Part shown: positions 26,003-35,783 of the stretch, one piece after another
How positions within the stretch are numbered: the first letter of the stretch is position 1
Layout: every line of letters begins with the position of its first letter
Source: CAZVCG01 sp964626265
GTDB lineage: Bacteria > Pseudomonadota > Alphaproteobacteria > UBA9219
Length of the DNA stretch: 46,257 nucleotides
Direction: 5' to 3'
Assembly: GCA_964626265.1 (NCBI GenBank)
Contig: CAZVCG010000017.1
Coordinates: forward strand, 1 to 46,257
Position numbers and translations under genes: made by a program
Notes under the pieces: generated by a model
Seen by the model: only the letters and a program-made list of their open reading frames with translations
What the model was told of the DNA's origin: nothing
Databases searched by the model: none

Positions 26003-26009
26003 GTCCGTC

Positions 26010-27005
26010 TCATTTGGGGCGAACGACAATGCACGGCGCGCGCTGGCTCCACAGCTTGGCGCAAATGGAACGAGCTTGGGCATCAGAAATCGGTCCGCCC
26101 TGAACGCGATAATAGGTGCCTTTGGCTCCCAAATCGGCTTGGACGAGGTTCAATTTGACCTTGCCGAGCGTGTCCGAATATTTGGCCTGAATTTTCTTCA
26201 ATTCGCCTTGGGCAACCTGCTGTTCTGGAAAGGAGCCGAGCTGAACCATAAACTTTTTCTCAACGCCGCCCGTAAACATCTCCTTTGGTATGTTCGTGGC
26301 TGCGGCGGTTTTTACCTGAGCCTTTGCGGCAGAAACGATCTCTTCAGTATTAGGTTGGGGGGATGCTTTTGTTTCCGACAAAACTTGAGTTGTTGCGGAT
26401 TCTGCAGCGGTTACGGCCGAATTTGACGGCGGCGCAAGCTTTTCAACGATTTTTGCCGTGCCAGCGGGCATAGCGGGAGACGCGGAATTTGCCGGTGACG
26501 GGGCGGTATCCGGCTTCGTCGCCAAAAGTATTTCTTCCTGTTTAGCCACATCGGCAACCGGCGCCGCTTGCGGAGTTGGAGCTTGCTGCTTGGCTACTAC
26601 CGCTGAATTATTCATGTCAGTTGATGGAAAGGCCAAAGACGACGGCGTAGTCGGCTCTACCGGCTTTTCCGGGCCGGGAAGCAAATGTTCGATGGTTGCT
26701 TGTTTATCGGGAGCAGAATTGTCGATCTGCTGAAAAACGGTTTCGTTTTGATGGGGAATGTCGATGCCGCCCGGCTCATCGGGGCGTTGCTTCGTCGGCC
26801 CCTCGGCCTTCATGGTAGGGATATCGGCTGGAGGTACAGAATCCTGGGGAGGGAACGCCCAATACGCGCTTAGCCCTCCAATAACGCCAATGAGCAATAC
26901 TAGGGCAATTAGCCTTATAACTTTTCGCGGCATCCTGCGCCGGCGCGAATATTCCGAGCGTATGGGCGGTTGAGCAAAAAGCTCAGGGGGAATCCGGTTG
27001 ATCAT
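26010..27005 (-). CDS. Membrane-anchored SPOR-domain protein
   Basis: The 331-residue product has a short basic cytoplasmic N-terminus (RRRRMPRKVIR), one membrane helix (about 29-50), a long Pro/Ala/Thr-rich periplasmic linker and a C-terminal SPOR domain (about 250-329: KKFMVQLGSFPE.. to ..CIVVRPK). SPOR domains bind glycan stripped of stem peptides at the septum, so a division role is likely. Two cysteines lie in the SPOR domain. It overlaps the end of argS by 23 bases and ends 7 bp before nagZ. FtsN-like in layout, though I do not claim it is FtsN. Confidence 0.9.
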   Translation of the reverse strand: MINRIPPELFAQPPIRSEYSRRRRMPRKVIRLIALVLLIGVIGGLSAYWAFPPQDSVPPADIPTMKAEGPTKQRPDEPGGIDIPHQNETVFQQIDNSAPDKQATIEHLLPGPEKPVEPTTPSSLAFPSTDMNNSAVVAKQQAPTPQAAPVADVAKQEEILLATKPDTAPSPANSASPAMPAGTAKIVEKLAPPSNSAVTAAESATTQVLSETKASPQPNTEEIVSAAKAQVKTAAATNIPKEMFTGGVEKKFMVQLGSFPEQQVAQGELKKIQAKYSDTLGKVKLNLVQADLGAKGTYYRVQGGPISDAQARSICAKLWSQRAPCIVVRPK

Positions 27006-28758
27006 TTCTCATTTCCTCCAAAGGCTTACATCCCATAACAGACAGACCGCTGGCAATGACCGTTTGAACAGCCATCACAAGAACAAGGCGTTTTATTGTC
27101 AATTCAGGGTTATCCGGTAATATGAATCGCAATGTAGCATTATCGTTGCCCTTGTTCCACAGGCTGTGAAATTGGGCAGCCAAGTCCATGAGATAAAAAG
27201 CTATCCGATGCGGTTCCCGGGCGATTGCAGCAGCTTCCACGGCGCGGGGCCAGTTGGCCAAGGTACGTATGAGGGCAATTTCATCTGGCCCGGTGACAGA
27301 ACTAATGTCAATTTTCGCAAGCGCTTCGCGGGATAAGTCTTCCTGCGGCATCAACGCCGTAGCGTGACGCAAAACCGAACAGCAACGCGCATGGGCATAT
27401 TGAACATAAAAGACAGGATTGTCGCGGGTTTGTTCGACGACTTTTGCAAAATCGAATTCTAGTTCTGAGTCCGGCGCGCGCGTGAGCATAAAAAACCGCA
27501 CGGCCCCAACCCCCACCTGCTCCACCATCTCGCGCAACGTGATTAGGTTGCCGGAACGTTTCGACAGTTTTACTGGAACGCCGTCCTTAAACACCTTCAC
27601 GATGTTGTTGAAGATAACGTCAAGCCGCGCCTTGCCATCACTGAACGCCGCGACCGCTGGCCGCATCTTTTCGAGATATCCTCCGTGATCCGTGCCCAGA
27701 ATATTGATCATGTAGTAAAAACCGCGTTGCACCATGTCGTAATGGTACGCCATATCGGGCATAATATACGTCCACGCTCCGTCGCGTTTTTTCAATGGCC
27801 TGTCGGTGCTGTCGCCGAACTGGCTGGAGCGGAATAATGTCAGCGGAACCGGCTCCCAATCCTCCATGGCCTTGCCTTTGGGAGGCGGCAGCGTACCAAC
27901 GTAAATGAGGCCTTTGTCCTCGAGAATTTTGAATACTTTATCGAGCGTGCCGTTTTCGATCAGTTCACGTTCATTCGTGAAAACGTCATGCCGGATGCCG
28001 ATCAGTTCAAGGTCTTCCCGAATAATATTCATAATAAACTGAACGGCAAAATCGCGAATGGGCCGCAACCACTCTTCTTCCGGCTTTCCTTGCCATTTTT
28101 TGCCGTCTCGCGCCGCCAAAGCTGCGCCGACATCTTTCATATATTCGCCGGGATATAAACCTTGAGGAATTTCCCCAATAGATTCTCCCAACGCTTCGCG
28201 GTAGCGCAGGTGCGCCGTGCGGGCGAGAACATCGACTTGCGCCCCCGCATCGTTGAAATAATATTCGCGAGTTACATCGTATCCGGCTTTGGCCAAAAGA
28301 TTGCTCAACGTATCGCCCAATACCGCGCCGCGCACATGACCCGCATGCATGGGGCCTGTAGGGTTGGCAGATACAAATTCGACATTCACGCGCTCGCGGT
28401 TGCCAAGAGCGCTATCTCCATAAGAAAGACCGGCTTTCAAAATTTCTTTAAGCTCATTTTGCCAAACGTCAGGAACAAGACGGAGATTGATAAAACCCGG
28501 GCCGGCGACTTCTACGCTTGCCACAACCGGAAGCGCTTCTAATTTCGGTTTCAATAATTCGGCTATAACGCGCGGCGGCTTGCCGGCTGACTTAGCCAGC
28601 ATCATGGCCACGTTCGTCGCTAAATCGCCGCGTGCAGCATCGCGCGGCGGCTCAACAACAAATGTCGGCATGGGCGATGCAAGGCTTAACGCGCCACTCT
28701 TCTGCAATTCGGCAAGAATGACGCCGATCTCTTTATGAACTTCCTTGAAAATGGTCAT
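26983..28758 (-). CDS. argS: Arginyl-tRNA synthetase
   Basis: Charges tRNA-Arg with arginine. The 591-residue product has the N-terminal Add1 domain (about 1-95), the class I signature as HAGH (138-141) in SANPTGPMHAGHVRG, ILGTDHGGY (353-361), the KMSKS-type loop KLSKR (397-401) and the C-terminal DALR anticodon domain (about 460-591). The family's usual length is about 580. The gene starts 29 bp after glmU on the same strand and overlaps the SPOR gene, so glmU-argS-SPOR-nagZ may form one transcript. Confidence 0.97.
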   Translation of the reverse strand: MTIFKEVHKEIGVILAELQKSGALSLASPMPTFVVEPPRDAARGDLATNVAMMLAKSAGKPPRVIAELLKPKLEALPVVASVEVAGPGFINLRLVPDVWQNELKEILKAGLSYGDSALGNRERVNVEFVSANPTGPMHAGHVRGAVLGDTLSNLLAKAGYDVTREYYFNDAGAQVDVLARTAHLRYREALGESIGEIPQGLYPGEYMKDVGAALAARDGKKWQGKPEEEWLRPIRDFAVQFIMNIIREDLELIGIRHDVFTNERELIENGTLDKVFKILEDKGLIYVGTLPPPKGKAMEDWEPVPLTLFRSSQFGDSTDRPLKKRDGAWTYIMPDMAYHYDMVQRGFYYMINILGTDHGGYLEKMRPAVAAFSDGKARLDVIFNNIVKVFKDGVPVKLSKRSGNLITLREMVEQVGVGAVRFFMLTRAPDSELEFDFAKVVEQTRDNPVFYVQYAHARCCSVLRHATALMPQEDLSREALAKIDISSVTGPDEIALIRTLANWPRAVEAAAIAREPHRIAFYLMDLAAQFHSLWNKGNDNATLRFILPDNPELTIKRLVLVMAVQTVIASGLSVMGCKPLEEMRNDQPDSP

Positions 28759-28787
28759 TTGATATTCTTCGTAATTTTAGGGCGTAA

Positions 28788-30143
28788 TTATTCTTGCTTT
28801 TCTTTTTCACGTTCATCGCGGTAACGGCGCGCCCAGTCGTCGATGCTGGTTTGCTTGCCGCGCGACACGGACAACGCGTCCGATTTTACGTTTTCAGTGA
28901 TGACGCTGCCTGCGCCGACGTAAGCTCCGCTGCCGACTTTCACCGGCGCGACAAGAGCAGTATTCGATCCGATGAACGCCCCCGCGCCTATCTCTGTGCG
29001 CGATTTGGTGAAACCATCGAAGTTGCAAGTGATCGTGCCGGCCCCGATATTGGCGCGGCTTCCTATAGTGGCGTCGCCGAGATATGTGAGGTGATTGACC
29101 TTGGCCCCCGCCCCTATCTCCGAATTTTTCACTTCAACAAAATTGCCGATCCGCGTGGCGGAGCCAATAAATGTATCCGGACGCAACCGCGCGAAAGGCC
29201 CAACGATCGCGCCGGTTTCGATGCGCGTACCCGCAATATGGCAGAAAGACCGGATTTCGACGCCATCCGATATGCGCACGCCTTGAGCAAACACGACATG
29301 TGGACCGACGATGACATCCGATCCGAAAATCGTGTCGTGTGAAATATATACGGTGTCAGGATCGACGAACGTCACGCCATCCATCATGGCGCGATGGCGC
29401 AGGCGGTTCTGCATGATCTTCTCGGCTTGGGCGAGGTCGACGCGCGTGTTGACTCCCATAATGTCTTCTTCCGGGAATTCAGTCACAGTCGTTACAAGCC
29501 CTTGTTCCTTGGCAAACTTGACGCAGTCCGTGAGATAGTATTCGGCTTTGGCGTTGTTGTTGTTCAGTTTATCGAGCAACGGCCAGAGTTTATCAGCCTC
29601 AAACAGCATGATCCCGCCGTTGCAGAGCTTAATTTTCTGCTGTTCCGGCGTTGCGTCCTTGTCCTCGACGATCTCGAGCAGTTGGCCGTCAGAACCCAAA
29701 ATCAGACGGCCATAGCCGGACGGATTCTTGGGCGTGAAGCCTGCTACGACGATTGAGGCTCCTGTAGCCGCGCGTTTGTCGCGAAGCGCTTGCAAAGACT
29801 CCTTTGTGATAAGAGGCGTATCGCCAAAAAGGATGATGATTTCTCCCGAAAAATCTTTAAGAAGCTCGCGGGCGGCTTTAGCTGCATCGCCTGTCCCAAG
29901 CGGTTTTTCCTGAAGCGCGCAAGGCGTAGGAGAAACCTCTCGCCCAACAAGGTCATTCTCCGGGCTGACGACAACCACAGTCTTTTCAGGAGATAAAGCC
30001 GAACACGCCTTGATGACGTGGGAAATCAAGGGCAAACCGGCGATGTGGTGCAAAACTTTCGGCATGTCAGAGCGCATACGCGTACCCTGACCGGCGGCAA
30101 GAATGACACAAGCGAGAGGGGATGTGGGGAGCGATTCAGTCAT
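28788..30143 (-). CDS. glmU: Bifunctional GlmU (GlcN-1-P acetyltransferase / GlcNAc-1-P uridyltransferase)
   Basis: Makes UDP-GlcNAc for peptidoglycan and lipopolysaccharide. I choose the ATG at 30143 (451 residues, usual for the family); an upstream in-frame start at 30194 would leave only 14 bp to the divergent gph gene. The uridyltransferase domain shows LAAGQGTRMRS at 15-25 with K29, and the C-terminal half is a left-handed beta helix of hexapeptide repeats (IGNFVEVKNSEIGAGAKVNHLTYLGDATIG region). It ends 29 bp upstream of argS. Confidence 0.96.
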   Translation of the reverse strand: MTESLPTSPLACVILAAGQGTRMRSDMPKVLHHIAGLPLISHVIKACSALSPEKTVVVVSPENDLVGREVSPTPCALQEKPLGTGDAAKAARELLKDFSGEIIILFGDTPLITKESLQALRDKRAATGASIVVAGFTPKNPSGYGRLILGSDGQLLEIVEDKDATPEQQKIKLCNGGIMLFEADKLWPLLDKLNNNNAKAEYYLTDCVKFAKEQGLVTTVTEFPEEDIMGVNTRVDLAQAEKIMQNRLRHRAMMDGVTFVDPDTVYISHDTIFGSDVIVGPHVVFAQGVRISDGVEIRSFCHIAGTRIETGAIVGPFARLRPDTFIGSATRIGNFVEVKNSEIGAGAKVNHLTYLGDATIGSRANIGAGTITCNFDGFTKSRTEIGAGAFIGSNTALVAPVKVGSGAYVGAGSVITENVKSDALSVSRGKQTSIDDWARRYRDEREKEKQE

Positions 30144-30208
30144 GGTGTTCTTTTGCCATAAGATACGGGTTATGTCATCATATGTAGCAGACAATCAGGA
30201 TACGCGAA

Positions 30209-30880
30209 ATGTTTCAATTACAAGGGCTTATATTTGACCTGGAAGGCACATTGTTGGATGGCGCGGTGGATTTGCGTCAAGCCCTGAATATGTTGCTGAA
30301 CGAACATGGAAGACCCGTACAATCGCTTGATGCGGTCAAGACGATGATGACTAATGGCTCCATGCAATTGGTTCAAAGGGCTTTTGAGTCAACGGGAGGG
30401 ATGCCCGGCAAGGACGTGTTCCCGTTCGTTCAAAAGTTCATCAAATATTACCACGAGGTAAAGGCTGACCCAGCCCAAATCTATCCGCATGTCATTCAGA
30501 CTCTGGAAAAGTATTTCAACGCGGGCGTCAAGCTCGGCATCTGCACGAACAAGCAGGAAGCGGCGACATACAAGGTTCTAAAAGAGCTTGGACTATTCAG
30601 GTATTTTGAGTTCATCGCCGGAGGCGACACCTTCCCCGTTCACAAGCCGAATCCCGAGCATGTTTACGGCGTAATTACTGCTCTCGATGTGCCGAAGGAT
30701 GGTTGCGTGTTCGTTGGCGACGGACCCAACGACATCCGGGCCGCGCGGGGCGCAAAAATCCCCTGTGTTCTGGTGACGCAGAGCTATGGCGAGGATGAGG
30801 CCCGCCCTCAAGGGGCCGATGAAGTCATCGGCGATTTAGGCGACTTAGAAATGGCTTTATCCAAGCTTGGTTATCTGTAA
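30209..30880 (+). CDS. HAD-superfamily phosphatase, Gph-like, with DxE motif
   Basis: Related to phosphoglycolate phosphatase and PPase-like HAD enzymes. The 223-residue product has motif I as D10-L-E12-G-T14; the usual second Asp is Glu (GAC CTG GAA). Motif II is ICTNKQ (about 111-116), motif III lysine is in HKPNPEH (near 148-154) and motif IV is FVGDGPNDIRAARGA (about 170-184). The cap is the alpha-helical C1 type. Substrate unknown. It is divergent from glmU with 65 bp between starts. Glu is a conservative change, but with the same change in serB it is worth testing. Confidence 0.85.
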   Translation: MFQLQGLIFDLEGTLLDGAVDLRQALNMLLNEHGRPVQSLDAVKTMMTNGSMQLVQRAFESTGGMPGKDVFPFVQKFIKYYHEVKADPAQIYPHVIQTLEKYFNAGVKLGICTNKQEAATYKVLKELGLFRYFEFIAGGDTFPVHKPNPEHVYGVITALDVPKDGCVFVGDGPNDIRAARGAKIPCVLVTQSYGEDEARPQGADEVIGDLGDLEMALSKLGYL

Positions 30881-31103
30881 TCCTCTTAACTTGATCTGAC
30901 GTTTTGGTTGCTGTCGTGAAATAAAAGCTGGTTGCAAACTTTAACTCATTTTGCCTCAGTATAGCGGGAGAAAGTCACACACAGGATTCTGCTGTCGTGG
31001 AAATGGCAGCTTAACGAAATCATTTGCCCATATTATTCCTCCATTGACTGCCCCATTTCTATGTTAATACTGGCGTTTCAGACCTTTAGGCCGGATTCGC
31101 CCC

Positions 31104-34100
31104 ATGACATCGACCTACAACATCCTTCCCCACGGCAACCGGCTGTTCACGTCACGGCGGTTTCTGCCGATGTTCGTGGTACAGTTCTGCGGCGCGCTGG
31201 AAGATAACCTGTTCCGCAACGCGTTTTTCGTCCTTCTGGCGTTTCAGGCAGCCAGCGGCGAAGGCGGTTCGACGGCGTTCATAATCGCGCTGGGCGCGGG
31301 GCTTTTCATCCTGCCTTTTTTCATTTTTTCCTCCACGGCGGGCGCCATCACCGACCGCATGGAAAAAACGCGGCTCGTCCGGTGGCTTGAGTTTGCCAAT
31401 TTTCTATTAATGATTTTGGCGGGAACCGCGCTCGTCACTGAAAGTCCCGCATTCATACTCTTCACGCTGCTGCTCATGGGCGTTCAGGCTGCGTTCTTCG
31501 GCCCCGTGAAATACAGCATCCTGCCCCAGCTTGTGTTCGACAACGAACTTGTCGCCGCCAACGGCCATGTGGAAGGCGGCACGTTCATCGGCATTTTGCT
31601 CGGCACGATCATGGGCGGATCAATCGTCATGTTGCCCTATGGCACCGTCATCATCGCGACTCTGCTTTGCGTATTCGGGTTCTTCAGTTGGATGACATCG
31701 TTCGCCATTCCACGCACGATGCGGGGTGATCCTTCGCTTAAAATCGATTGGAATCCGGTTTCCGCCACGCTCCCCCNNNNNNNNNNNNNNNNNNNNNNNN
31801 NNNNNNNNNNNNNNNNNNNNNNNNNNNNNNNNNNNNNNNNNNNNNNNNNNNNNNNNNNNNNNNNNNNNNNNNNNNNNNNNNNNNNNNNNNNNNNNNNNNN
31901 NNNNNNNNNNNNNNNNNNNNNNNNNNNNGCTGACGCTTTTCACCGTCGGCATTGCCTTAGGCGCGTTCTGGTGCAACAAGCTGCTGCGCGGACAGATCGA
32001 AACACGCTTTGTGCCGTTCGCCTTGCTGATTATGGCCGTATGCATGGTCGACCTGTACAACATGCAGATGGTTTCCGAAGCTGGGCAAACCAGCATATCG
32101 CTTGCCGATTTCTTGACAAACCGCCGAGGCCTCACGATAACCGCGCTGTTTCTGGTTATGTCAGTCGCAGGCGGCGTTTATACCGTTCCTCTTTACGCCC
32201 TTCTTCAAGCGCATAGCGATGAACGCAGGCGCGCGCGCACAATCGCCGCGAACAACATCGTCAACGCGTTGTTCATGGTAATTTCGTCGCTGTTCACTAT
32301 GGCGATGGTCAAGATCGGCTATCAGGTTACGCATATTTTCTCCGTCACGGGCGTCTTGACGTTCATAACCGCCATCTATGCCTTCGAACGCTTGCCCTAC
32401 CGGATTTTCAGCGCAATTTTGCGCATTATTTTTTCCATGTTTTACAAAGCCCAGTTGAACGGCCTTGCTAACCTTGCGCAACTGCGCGGGCGCGGCGCGG
32501 TGTACATCGTCAACCATACGTCGCTGATCGACGGACTGTTGCTTGCGGCTTTTTTGCCGGAATACCCCATCATCGCGTCCAACGCCGCCATGCGCAAAAC
32601 GTTCGGCATGAAGCTTTATCACCTCTTCGCAGGCCATGCGCCCGCAGACCCTGCCGATCCCATGGCCCTGAAATACCTCGTGAACGCGATCAAAAAGGGC
32701 CGCTCCGTCGTCATATTTCCCGAAGGCCGCCCGACGCATACGGGCATTTTGATGAAAATCTACGAAACGCCGGGCGTCATCGCCAACATGGCCAAGGCGA
32801 TGGTTGTTCCGGTACGGATCGACGGCGCGCAATACACGCCCTTCTCCCGCCTGCGCGGCAAGGTGCGCACAAAGCTTTTCCCGCGCATTACGCTGACGAT
32901 TCTCACGCCCGTCATGCTGAAATCAAGCGTTAGTCTGACTTCGCGTCAACGCCGCCAGCTTTTTGCCGATCAGCTGTACGCCATCATGGACAACATGATG
33001 TTCGCGTCATGTAACATCGACCAAACGCTTTACGAAGCCTTTCTCGACGCAAAGAAATTGCAGGGCGGCAAGGCGAAAATCGTCGAGGATATCGACCGCC
33101 AACCCCGCACGTATAGCCAGCTTGTTATCCTCAGCCGCGTCTTGGGCAACCAGTTGGCGAAAGTCACGCGCGCACAGGAAAACGTAGGAGTCATGCTGCC
33201 GAACGGCCTGGGCATCGTGGGCGTGATCCTGTCGTTGTTGGCCTTCGGGCGCGTTGCGGCATTGCTCAATTTCACGGCGGGGGTTACGAACCTGAAATCC
33301 GCCCTCTTGTCCGCGAACATAACCACCATCATCACAAGCCGACGTTTTGTAAAGCTGCTTGAGCTTGGCCCCGTCATTAAAGAACTGAGCCAATCCGCTA
33401 CGATCATCTACGCCGAAGACATCCGCGCAGAAATCAAGCTCGCCGACAAATTGCGCGGCGTATTCGAAGCGTCGTTCGCTGGAATGCTGCACAAGAAACT
33501 CGGTGTGATGCCGGACGATCCCGCCATCGTGCTGTTCACCTCCGGATCGGAAAGCGCGCCAAAGGGCGTCGTGCTCAGCCACAAAAACATCCTCGCCAAC
33601 CGTCACCAGATCGGCACGCGGATCGACTTCTATGCCGACGACACGCTCTTCAACGCTTTGCCTATCTTCCATTCGTTCGGTTTGTCGGTGGGATTGTTCC
33701 TGCCCTTGCTCGCAGGCGTGAAAACGTTCCTTTATCCATCGCCGCTTCATTATCGCATCATTCCCGAACTTATTTACGATACGAACTCCACAATCCTCAT
33801 CAGTACCGATACATTCCTCGCCAACTATGCGCGCAACGCGCATCCTTATGACTTTTCAAGCCTGCGCCTCGTCGTGGCAGGCGGTGAAAAGCTTAAAAGG
33901 GAAACGCGGCATATGTGGTTCGAGAAATTCGGCATCCGCATCCTCGAAGGCTATGGCGTGACGGAAACCGCGCCGGTACTGGCGATCAACACGCCTATGC
34001 GCAATAAAACCGGTACGGTGGGACATCTCGTGTCGGGCATGGATTACCGCCTGCGGCCCATCGAAGGCATCGAACGCGGCGGCTCGCTCGTCGTGCGCGG

Positions 34101-34560
34101 GCCAAACGTCATGCTGGGCTATCTCAAGGCCAACCAGCCCGGCATGCTCCAGCCGCCCTATAACGGCTGGTACGACACGGGCGATGTGGTCGATGTCGAT
34201 GAACAAGGCTTTATCAAGATAATCGGGAGAGCCAAACGTTTTGCGAAAATCGGTGGAGAGATGGTTTCGCTTGCGGCGATCGAGGCATATATCCAATCGG
34301 CCTATCCCGGACGCGCTATCGGCGCGGTGTCCGCCCCCGACCCCCGAAAAGGCGAGCAAATCATTCTCTTTACGGACGACCCCGGCATCACGCGCGAAGC
34401 TTGCATCGAGCTTGCCCAAAAGCACAACATTCCCGAACTTTTCATCCCGCGCCAGGTCGTGCCGTTAACGCCTATGCCGCTGCTCGGCACGGGCAAGATC
34501 GACTATGTGCGCCTGAACCAGATCGCGCAGAGCCATTTTAATCCGCAAGGAACCGTTTAG
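31104..34560 (+). CDS. Fused lysophospholipid transporter / PlsC acyltransferase / acyl-ACP synthetase (with an assembly gap)
   Basis: A single long gene of about 1,150 codons made of three parts. An MFS transporter like LplT comes first (31104 to about 32450; several membrane helices, interrupted by N at 31777-31928). A PlsC-type acyltransferase follows, with NHTSLID near 32511-32531 (HX4D) and FPEGRPTHTG near 32718. Last is an AMP-binding acyl ligase with LFTSGSESAPKG near 33532, EGYGVTETAP near 33946 and GWYDTGDVVDVDEQG near 34165. In E. coli LplT and Aas are separate and re-acylate lysophosphatidylethanolamine; the fusion suggests import and repair in one protein. The frames differ by one across the gap, so its length is probably wrong. 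No stop codon is seen on either side. Confidence 0.92.
31777..31928. other. Assembly gap (152 N) inside the transporter/acyltransferase gene
   Basis: Run of 152 N within the MFS part. The frames on either side fit one protein if the true gap is one base shorter or two longer (modulo 3), the same offset as in the topA gap. Confidence 0.99.
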
Positions 34561-34569
34561 GATTTTCCG

Positions 34570-35055
34570 ATGAAGATTTTCAAAACCTCTGCATTTATTG
34601 CCCTCTTATTATTAACGATGGGCACTAGAGTCATTGCTCAGGAACAAACTGCCGATAACATTCGCGCTATCATCGGCTTTTGGCTCACCAAAGACAAGGA
34701 CGCCGTCGTTGAGATTTATCCCTGCGGCCAAAATGTTTGCGGGAAATTCCATTGGCTCAAGGACGACAGCCCCGAAGCCCCTTCGCTCGACGACAAGAAC
34801 CCCGATCCGGCCCTCAAATCACGTCCGTTGTGTGGTTTGCAGTTCCTAGGCGATTTCGAGCTTAAAGGACAAGGCTTCTTCGACAACGGCTGGATCTACA
34901 GCCCGCGCCACGGCAGCAATTTTAGCGGCTCTTTAAAATTAAAAGATAATAACACGCTTGAGCTGCGAGGCTACGTACTGATCCCCCTATTTGGCGACAG
35001 CCAGTATTGGACGCGCACTGGCCCTAACCCCGTATGCAAAACGTCGAAAAAGTAG
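34570..35055 (+). CDS. DUF2147 periplasmic protein
   Basis: The 161-residue product has a signal peptide (cleavage likely after VIAQ near 23) and a DUF2147 domain: GFWLTKDKDAVVEIYPCGQNVCGKFHWL (about 36-63), PLCGLQFLGDFEL and a late LELRGYVLIPLFGDSQYWTR. The family is a small secreted beta-barrel-like fold of unknown reaction. Three or four cysteines could form disulfides. It starts 10 bp after the acyl-ligase fusion gene, so it probably shares its transcript. Confidence 0.88.
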   Translation: MKIFKTSAFIALLLLTMGTRVIAQEQTADNIRAIIGFWLTKDKDAVVEIYPCGQNVCGKFHWLKDDSPEAPSLDDKNPDPALKSRPLCGLQFLGDFELKGQGFFDNGWIYSPRHGSNFSGSLKLKDNNTLELRGYVLIPLFGDSQYWTRTGPNPVCKTSKK

Positions 35056-35096
35056 CGCGCTACATACAATGGTATGTTTCTAATCAACGCGCTTTT
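35054..35096 (+). terminator. Possible terminator after the DUF2147 gene
   Basis: An outer stem AGCGCG/CGCGCT (35054-35059, 35088-35093) encloses an inner hairpin ACATAC/GTATGT and is followed by TTTT. It begins inside the DUF2147 stop codon. The T run is short. Confidence 0.4.
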
Positions 35097-35165
35097 AAGC
35101 GTACTTCCCGCATAGTGAGAGGATTAAACCTCATCGGGTCAATGTGATCTTGCGGGAAAATCGTT

Positions 35166-35474
35166 ATGAAATATTCCATACACGTCGAGAAGCACGCCAT
35201 CATCATCAAGCTTGAAGGAAATTTCACATTTCTTGATTCACGGGCCTTTCATCATTTGCTGAAAGGCTTATGCCAATGCAACGACAACGTTGACATCCGC
35301 ATGAATGTCGGCGAATTGGAATTTGTCGACGCAGCCGCGTTGGCCATGTTGTTAAAAATGCATGACGCCGCCAAAAAGCAAAAGCGCCGCCTTGTCTTCG
35401 AACAGCCGCGCGGCCAGGTTCACGAAAGCCTTTCCCGCGCCGCCAAGTTCAATGCCCTGACGATTGCGGCATAA
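35166..35474 (+). CDS. STAS-domain protein lacking the phosphorylated serine
   Basis: The 102-residue product is a single STAS domain, as in anti-sigma factor antagonists: beta-strand HAIIIKLEGNFTF (10-22), then LEFVDAAALAMLL (51-63). The usual site of phosphorylation is a Ser or Thr right after the Asp (DSSG/DSTG); here D55 is followed by Ala-Ala-Ala, so regulation by an anti-sigma kinase is not possible in the usual way. It may bind a partner constitutively, or belong to another STAS branch such as MlaB-like proteins. Alone on the plus strand. Confidence 0.82.
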   Translation: MKYSIHVEKHAIIIKLEGNFTFLDSRAFHHLLKGLCQCNDNVDIRMNVGELEFVDAAALAMLLKMHDAAKKQKRRLVFEQPRGQVHESLSRAAKFNALTIAA

Positions 35475-35593
35475 GCGCAAAAGTTTCAATAAGGATTGCA
35501 AAGCCCCCTTCCCCTTGAGGGAAGGGTTGTGGAAAAGGCAATTAAAAGTAACCCCCTCACCTGCAAAAACTAAGGCTTGCTTTCGCAAACCTA

Positions 35594-35762
35594 TAGCCGT
35601 TTATCATTTTATTGAATCAACAAGCAGGTGAAGGGAAGCAATAGGGACACAATAAAAAAGGCAACAGAAGGCCGTTCAAAAAAAGCCAAATGATTGGCGG
35701 AGCCTTTTTTATTGTGTCCCCCTCGCTGCGGCAGTTCGGCTCAATGAAAGGTAAAATGGCTA
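35594..35762 (+). mobile_element. 169-bp MITE-like element with TA target duplication
   Basis: Ends are TAGCC and GGCTA, with imperfect terminal inverted repeats of about 27 bp (about 20 matching). It is flanked by TA on both sides (35592-35593 and 35763-35764). TA duplication is the signature of IS630/Tc1/mariner transposases, so the element is probably moved in trans by such an enzyme encoded elsewhere. There is no transposase ORF. It contains a large internal hairpin (35644-35720). A partial second copy lies at 1-52. Confidence 0.8.
35644..35720. repeat. Perfect 19-bp inverted repeat inside the MITE
   Basis: GGGACACAATAAAAAAGGC (35644-35662) and its exact complement (35702-35720) enclose 39 bases with a small GCCAA-ATGA-TTGGC hairpin. 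It could be an older element nested in the MITE, or a functional hairpin. It is not followed by an obvious gene. Confidence 0.8.
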
Positions 35763-35783
35763 TAAGTTTTTGCTTCCTCTCCC

